The notes beneath the pieces are model-generated. The model did no database searches and was not told the DNA's origin. It saw only the letters and a program-made list of their open reading frames with translations. A stretch of DNA of 64,000 nucleotides from Ceratothoa steindachneri (taxonomy: Eukaryota > Arthropoda > Malacostraca > Isopoda > Cymothoidae): NCBI GenBank assembly GCA_963969495.1, contig OZ018318.1, forward strand, positions 101,175,141-101,239,140, read 5' to 3'. This document shows, piece by piece, positions 58,543-64,000 of the stretch (the first letter of the stretch is position 1; each line of letters starts with the position of its first letter). A program made the position numbers and the translations under genes.

Positions 58543-59765
58543 TTGGTCTAAAAATTACTAAAAAAAGTTTCCAGTTAATATTTCCTAATAATATACTCCT
58601 GGTCTATTTATTTTTTAAAATGGATGATTATTTTCTAGGCCTAAAGGCCCCACAATTCTTTTTAGTGGAAGTCTTTTTAAATACGGAAAAAAAAATTCTC
58701 AGGATTCTTTTTTTTTCTCCATCTAAATTTGCTTAAATAATTTAATTTTCCCTACTCGTTTTTAGGGGCCAGTAGCTATTTCCTCATGATAAAGATTAAA
58801 ATTGAAAATATATTTTTGAAATAACTTCGATAAAACTTTCGAATCTCCGAAAAAATAGCAGCCACGCTTAAATTTAAATCAATTTTCTGAACTTCACCAA
58901 TTGTAATTCTTTTTGTTTAAAAAAATTCCCAAACATTCGATACTCATATTTATTTCGGAACTTAAAAACTTAAAATATACCTAGTTCACAACCGAACTAA
59001 AAGTAAAAAACAACTATTATTCAAAACCACAGAAAAACCTGTTCTTAAAATATAGTGTTATGGATTAGTTGGAAATTCCTTTACTTAATTACTCTAATTG
59101 ATCGAGGTGTGAATTCGCATATTCCTCTTACATATTTGCATATAATGAAAAATTAATTCACTCGATCAGTTAATTGTTTAAATAACCAAATTAGAAACTG
59201 GTATATTTTTATTACTTACGATACTTCAAGAATGAAAGGAAAGCAACCCAATCAGTTAATTAATTGAACGAGTTGATTACTTTTCCATAACACTATATTT
59301 TAGGAATGCAATTTTTTTTATCAGTTTGAATTTTAGTTTGTATCACCTTCGTATATTTGAAGCTTTTATCGAAGGTTTTTTAAGATTTTCTTTGCAGTTC
59401 GAAAAACAGCTCGCAGGGATGGTTTATCGTATATTGCAAGCTTTTATCAAAGTTTTTTCTAAGAGTTCAGAATAAATAAACATGATTATCGAATGTTTAG
59501 GAATTAAAAACAAAATTACAAATCCTCAAGTTCAGAAAATGTGTTAAAATTAAGACATGGCTTCTTTTTTTTCGTATATAAAAGAAAATTTAGATGGGGG
59601 GAAAAAAGAGCTTTGAGGATTGTTTTTCCGTATATCAAAAGAATTCCCTTAACAGTTTTTTCTTGCCTTTAGGGATAGAAATTAAACATATATTTGAAAA
59701 AACTAGAACAAGAGGTAAATAATTAGGAGATATGTACTGGAAATGGTTTAAATATTTTTATATCA
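58543..59765. repeat. Degenerate 1.2-kb palindrome
   Basis: Left and right halves are diverged reverse complements around about 59174. Paired landmarks: ATAGTGTTATGG (59052-59063) with CCATAACACTAT (59285-59296); AAACATTCGATA (58931-58942) with TATCGAATGTTT (59487-59498); ATACGGAAAAA (58681) with TTTTTCCGTAT (to about 59632); and TTTCCAGT (about 58570) with its partner near 59740. Small indels shift the centre. It looks like an old foldback element or two opposed copies. Confidence 0.8.
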
Positions 59766-59869
59766 AAACCCCGTTGCTAAAGGGCGTTCCACGGGACAGC
59801 GGGAGTGACGAAGACGCTGCTCTTCTATATTCTTATTATTTGAATATAATAAAAAAAGCGCCTCGATTT

Positions 59870-60150
59870 AACCCGTTAATTGCTTAATTAGACGGGTTGT
59901 GAACTCCAATGTTCTTATTGTTGTATATAATGAAATATAAGGCAACTCTTATTGCTGTATATGATGAAATATAAGGCAACTCTTATTGTTGTATATGATG
60001 AAATATAAGGCAACTATTATTATTGTATATAATGAAATAAAAGGCAACTCTTATTGTTGTATATAATGAAATATAAGGCAACTCTTATTGTTGTATGTAA
60101 TTAAATAAAAGGCAACTCTCATTGTTATATATAACGAAATAAAAGGCAAC
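59870..60150. repeat. 34-bp tandem repeat, about seven units
   Basis: The unit is GGCAACTCTTATTGTTGTAT plus ATAATGAAATATAA, with a few substitutions per copy. The first unit is preceded by a TTGTGAACTCCAATGTTCTT segment that also occurs, diverged, in the palindrome loop and at 60540. Confidence 0.92.
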
Positions 60151-60228
60151 TATATCAGTCCCTTGTTTAAATGACTGAATTGGCAACTAAAATATGTTCT
60201 TAGTAACTGCATACAATGAAAATAATGA

Positions 60229-60511
60229 AAACAAGGTTAACAGACCTAAGTCACGTGCTCTCACTTATTCTGACTTCTGACCTTATGACCATATGACCTT
60301 ACAACCTTCAAAACTTTCAATAATTCCATGACTAACCTTGGAAGAACCTTGGAAATTATATCATTTGAAAGTGAATGAAAAACAACATAGGTGTTTCAAA
60401 TTTCGTTAGAATCGGCGGAATAGTTACAACGTTATTGACAAAAAACTCATTGAAGAGTAAAACGGTTACCATCCGACCGACATAGTAACTTATAGAATCG
60501 CGTTCACCGGA
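60229..60511 (+). repeat. Dispersed repeat family A, copy 2
   Basis: Matches the reverse complement of 151-420 over its length, with an extra AACCTTCAAAACTTTCAATA segment. Conserved blocks include AACAGACCTAAGTC, AACCTTGG(A/G)A(G/A)(A/G)ACCTTGG and ATCCGACCGAC. Confidence 0.75.
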
Positions 60512-60620
60512 CTATAAATTGTCAGCTCAATCAGTTAAGTAATTCAGCAAATTGTGAACTCACATTTCCTCATTATTTGCATAAAGCGAGAAAATCCGAC
60601 TTGACAACTTGACCAATTAA
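60512..60620. repeat. Diverged copy of the TGTGAACTC/GCATAAAG module
   Basis: AATTGTGAACTCACATTTCC and TTATTTGCATAAAG parallel segments at about 59105-59155 and 59890-59935. Confidence 0.6.
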
Positions 60621-61200
60621 TAATTAAGTCTTATCATTTCAGTGAACTGCCTAAAATCGCCCTTTTAGACATGCCGAGGAAATTGTTGCAAATACTACAT
60701 CACGAGTCGTGAAATTGAGGTGTACTTTGGGGCAATGTCTTTGTTGGCAATGAAGAAGTTTTAGTGTTATTTGTCTTCATTATAGATCGAACATCTCGAG
60801 GGCACAGTTTCTTTAGTCTCTCTTCACGTGGACGATTTCCTTTGCTGTCATTAGATTATACTTCACAATAATATTCCTTAATGAAGAAATTGGAATGTTT
60901 ATAATGGAGGAACTTTTAATATATCTACGACCGGCATTATACGGTTTAACAATATGGTTCCTTGCATATTCTGAATTTTCTTATATGTCTCCTCGGCGAA
61001 GTCGTGAAAACGAATGACAAATCTCTCACGGACATTAGCCTCTAAGTTCTCCCCTCGAACTTTATAGTTTACTCTTGACTTCATATTGCATCGTGCACGC
61101 TGGAAGTCGTTCCTCATCCATGCCAGGCAAGGACTGTATCAAAAGATTACTCTTATAGCCATAAAAAGAACTGTATCAATTGGCTATTTTAACATTCACT
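60621..61200. other. Unassigned sequence
   Basis: One 72-codon minus frame (61117-60899) has no recognised domain. Confidence 0.45.
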
Positions 61201-61399
61201 TTTGCCGCCGCAGTACATGGAAATACGGTTCTTTTCAGGGTTGTTCTATCAGGCTACTGGTCTAGTTTTTTCAGATCTACTCCTCATCCCTAGTAAGGAT
61301 GCGGAGCGTCTCTCAGGTGTAAGAGGTAGCTACTTATTGTTATACAAAGCGCTTACTATTCTAGTTTACCTTACAAGAAGCCATTAATTTTGAAATATG

Positions 61400-61915
61400 C
61401 TTCTGTATTTTGTATCCATCTTCCCAGTCTATCTTTCTACAGTTGGTTCACATTACTGGGTCGAAGCTAATCAATACAGATCTTCAATCCTCTCCACAGA
61501 TTTGCGATCTTGTTGAGCTCAGGCGACTGTTGAGCCATTTTAGTACGATGAATTTATTATTGTTCAAGACATTCTTTTGTCTTTGGCTCTATGTTTCGAA
61601 TCGCTGTGTTGCTGGAATTCTCATCTTCAATTCACCTTGAGCTTTGGGTTACGGGGATGAGGTTTTTGGCTAATATATCACGGTACATGGGTCCATCAAT
61701 CCTCCCTGCTAGTACATGAGTTCCTGTACTATGAGAGAAACGCCACGGTACCATTATATTGCAGCAACTGGGGTTCACAGTTGGGAGGGTAGTCTTTGGT
61801 TTGTACGCCTCCTTCTTTTCTTCTTCTAAACTTGACGACGGGAAATGAGGCCAAATAAATAAACACTTGTTCACATCAGATCAAAGAACATTCGTTCAAT
61901 AGCTAATAGATATCC
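61400..61915 (-). pseudogene. Tc1-like transposase, degenerate
   Basis: Minus-strand Tc1-family transposase core. A first frame gives SVYLFGLISRRQV (family ExxxxLFG...RRxVWRK). The frame 61874-61632 continues EEEKKEAYKPKTTLPTVNPS, CCNIMVPWRFSHSTGTHVLA and GRIDGPMYRDILAKNLIPV, matching KHGGGSxMVWGCFSxxGxGxLxxIxGxMxxxxYxxIL. After a stop comes FQQHSDSKHRAKD, where FQQDNDPKHTAK is expected, with the Asp replaced. Stops and frameshifts show an old copy. The N-terminal paired-type domain was not found. Confidence 0.78.
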
Positions 61916-61990
61916 GGTTTATATAAATGCTCATTATTATACGTAAAATGTACCTCCGCGTAGAATGTTTTCTACAACGACGCTTTTTTC

Positions 61991-62462
61991 ATTCTACAAC
62001 AAAGGTGAGGAACCCCTCGTCCGCAGGCGAAATTTCTCCCGCGCTTAAATCTGAACCCACTCGCGTTCGGCTGACAAAATGCGATATAAGAAAATTTAAT
62101 TAAATTTAGACAATTATACTCTTTGGTGTCTTTGTTTTTTGTAATTACAACTGTTAGAAATATCAGGTTAGATACCTTTATTAAATTATATTTCAATCAA
62201 GGTTACTTAGTTTGAGGGATTAGGTACATATCTAGAAATATGTATGCCGCAAAGGTTTAATGCCCATACAATTCGTCCTTGCTACTTGCAGTATGAGGTA
62301 TGGCAGTCATCCCTGCTCCTTGGGAAATCCTCTGACTGCCTACAAGTAGTTCTGGGCAGTTTTACCACCATCATTACGTTATTAAGAGTAGCCCTGGGGA
62401 TCTTTCGAAGAAACCCTGGGGCCACAAGGGTTATGGTGAACCATGTCCTTTCCACTTGCGAA
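61991..62462. other. Unassigned sequence
   Basis: No recognised domain; possibly the 5' part of the Tc1-like element. Confidence 0.35.
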
Positions 62463-62558
62463 GATTCGAGCACTACTGCTTTCAAGATTCGAAGGATTAC
62501 TGCTTTCAAGATTCGAAGGACTACTGCTTTCCAGATTCGAAGGACTACTGTTTTCATG
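62463..62558. repeat. 24-bp tandem repeat, four units
   Basis: Unit GATTCGAAGGACTACTGCTT plus TCAA, with a few substitutions. It gives eight-codon periodic frames on both strands. Confidence 0.93.
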
Positions 62559-62834
62559 ATAAGTTAAATCATGACCAACAGCTCTAACATTTGCCTTCAA
62601 TAAATATCCAAATCAACAACCATGAATCTCTGGAATCTGCAGAATATTCAATTATTCCAACCACGTTGATTTTAATTTAGATTTTTTTCAATTAACTACA
62701 GTTGTCAATTAAAAAACTTTAAGTCTGTGTTGGTATTATTAACTTAAATATCTTTAGAATTGGTATCAAATACATTTTGGTGGTAATAAATAATTACTAT
62801 TCGTTGGTGAACTTTTACCTCGTTTTTAAGTAAT

Positions 62835-62837
62835 ATA

Positions 62838-62918
<81 letters not shown>
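62835..62918. repeat. (TA)n microsatellite
   Basis: About 42 TA units. Confidence 0.95.
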
Positions 62919-62921
<3 letters not shown>

Positions 62922-63634
62922 GTGAGCAGCTTTTCTTCTATACATGTTTTGTTAACGACCGGGTGGCATTGATGTAAATTTTTTCCCATTCATTTTGCCT
63001 CCTTTAGCGACGAGGTTGTAGTTGTCTGGTGGTCGTGAGCAGCAAAGAATGAAGTTCGTGATTGATTGATTGTGGGAAGGAGGTGAGTACGTGCGTGTGA
63101 GAGATAGTGGTGTACAAGAATGATAGGGGAGGAAAGGTGAAGAGTAAGGAAGTTGCCTGACGATCAGGTTAATCTCTTTCATGTTAATATCATTGTTTTT
63201 TTTATTTTTTGTTTTAATGTGATTACATATATTTACATGTACACATATACATGCATATATATGTATGAGTTTGGCATTCAAGCCTTTGAATTCGTTTATT
63301 TGTATTTTCCTTTTATGTTCTTGACGTATACTTGGTTAAGTGTTTATTCACTGTTGTTAAAGTGTATTTCTAACGTTTCTATTTTTTTTTTAGTTACTAG
63401 TTAGTTTTTGTTTCCATCGTACTGCTTTGTATTGATGTGATTGTGTTTGATGTGGTTGTTTTTGTTATCGTTTCTGATGTTTATTTGTTGTGTTCTTTGT
63501 ACATAAGTACTATCTTCTTGTTGTTGTTTTTCCTTCTTCCTGTTTCCTCTTGTTTATTTTTGTATCTTCTTGTGTTGAGTTTATCTTGTTCCGGTTTTTA
63601 GTCTAATTCGGTCAGGTATTTTCATTGCGGGTTG
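62919..63634. other. Unassigned T/G-rich sequence
   Basis: 63180-63600 is T/G-rich and could be the 3' tail of the LINE fragment that follows on the minus strand. Confidence 0.4.
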
Positions 63635-63985
63635 TCATTTTGGTCGAGATTGGACAACTTCATTTCCAAGCTTGCTGGCGTTGTTTGGGAATCTTGCATG
63701 ACATGGATTTCGTTGATTTCCATCTAGGAGTGCTCTGATCTCGTCGGTGGTATTAAATGTAATTTTATCTTTCATGGCTTCTGCTCTTGCTTTTAGTAGA
63801 ATGTTTAGCGATGTGATCTTAATCGCTCTGTATAATTCTTCTACTTTCTTCCTTTCCCTTCTGCGTGTGTTTGGTATAATATACACGCACTTGTACTGTA
63901 TTCTTTGCAATTCTTTTCGTGCCGTATTTGAGACAATAAAGAAAGTTGCTGAAGGGTAAATTAGAATTGATCTTAAAAGAGCCAT
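63635..63985 (-). pseudogene. Non-LTR RT C-terminal fragment at window edge
   Basis: The minus frame reads MALLRSILIYPSATFFIVSN, ARKELQRIQYKCVYIIPNTR, then LYRAIKITSLNILLKARAEA. This resembles the thumb end of Jockey-type reverse transcriptases (LxxLQxxQNxxLRxIxxxxxxxxxxxLxxxxxIxxLxxxxxxxA). The frame is open for 116 codons, but the rest of the element lies beyond the window, so completeness cannot be judged. Confidence 0.55.
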
Positions 63986-64000
63986 GTATATCTTACTTTT

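Overview
This window looks like gene-poor, repeat-saturated nuclear DNA of an arthropod, most plausibly a crustacean; that assignment is inference from the mix of element families and very long (TA)n, (GA)n and (CT)n tracts. No host protein-coding gene, rRNA or functional tRNA could be supported. Almost every stretch with a recognisable protein signature is a dead or fragmentary transposable element, and the remainder is satellite, microsatellite or unassigned AT-rich DNA.

Layout: 0-4.5 kb holds a dispersed repeat, G/A-rich arrays, an 80-bp tandem repeat and a CR1-like LINE tail. 5.6-9.1 kb is a rearranged Jockey/R1/I-type LINE (ORF1 zinc knuckles, endonuclease start, RT thumb, RNase H) followed by a 50-bp minisatellite (9.2-10.7 kb). 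11.8-16.2 kb is a Ty3/Gypsy element on the minus strand with one probable 3' LTR. 16.7-17.4 kb is an inverted repeat between TA tracts. 17.8-21.2 kb is satellite-rich, including a 108-bp repeat that stays open as 36-codon units. 21.3-23.9 kb has a mariner-like relic, an L2/CR1-like RT relic and a SINE-like segment. 24.2-28.3 kb is a Penelope-like element (PLE) cluster: two nearly identical copies head to head (1,241-bp arms, 109-bp spacer), a smaller hairpin beside them and a third degenerate PLE. 29.5-32.5 kb holds Gypsy fragments, one interrupted by a hAT remnant with an 8-bp target duplication. 34.2-42.0 kb has a mariner tail and two long CR1-like LINEs, the second inside a purine array. 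44.3-48.8 kb is a ZBED5-like hAT fused to a mariner, followed by a 468-bp tandem duplication. 49-50 kb carries a relic of an uncharacterised repeated invertebrate protein family. 52.1-54.4 kb is another purine array with a CR1-like tail inserted. 58.5-60.6 kb is an old 1.2-kb palindrome next to related 34-bp repeats. The end has Tc1-like and LINE RT fragments.

The most interesting structure is the recurring pattern of PLE-like 3' ends arranged tail-out around a central junction, flanked by (TA)n tracts, with degenerate hammerhead-like cores. It occurs at 16882-17210, 24364-24497 and 24656-27246. A second strong signal is a CR1-like LINE family whose three copies end in the same decamer (CCTTGTNACT), two of them lying inside purine-rich arrays in the same relative orientation.
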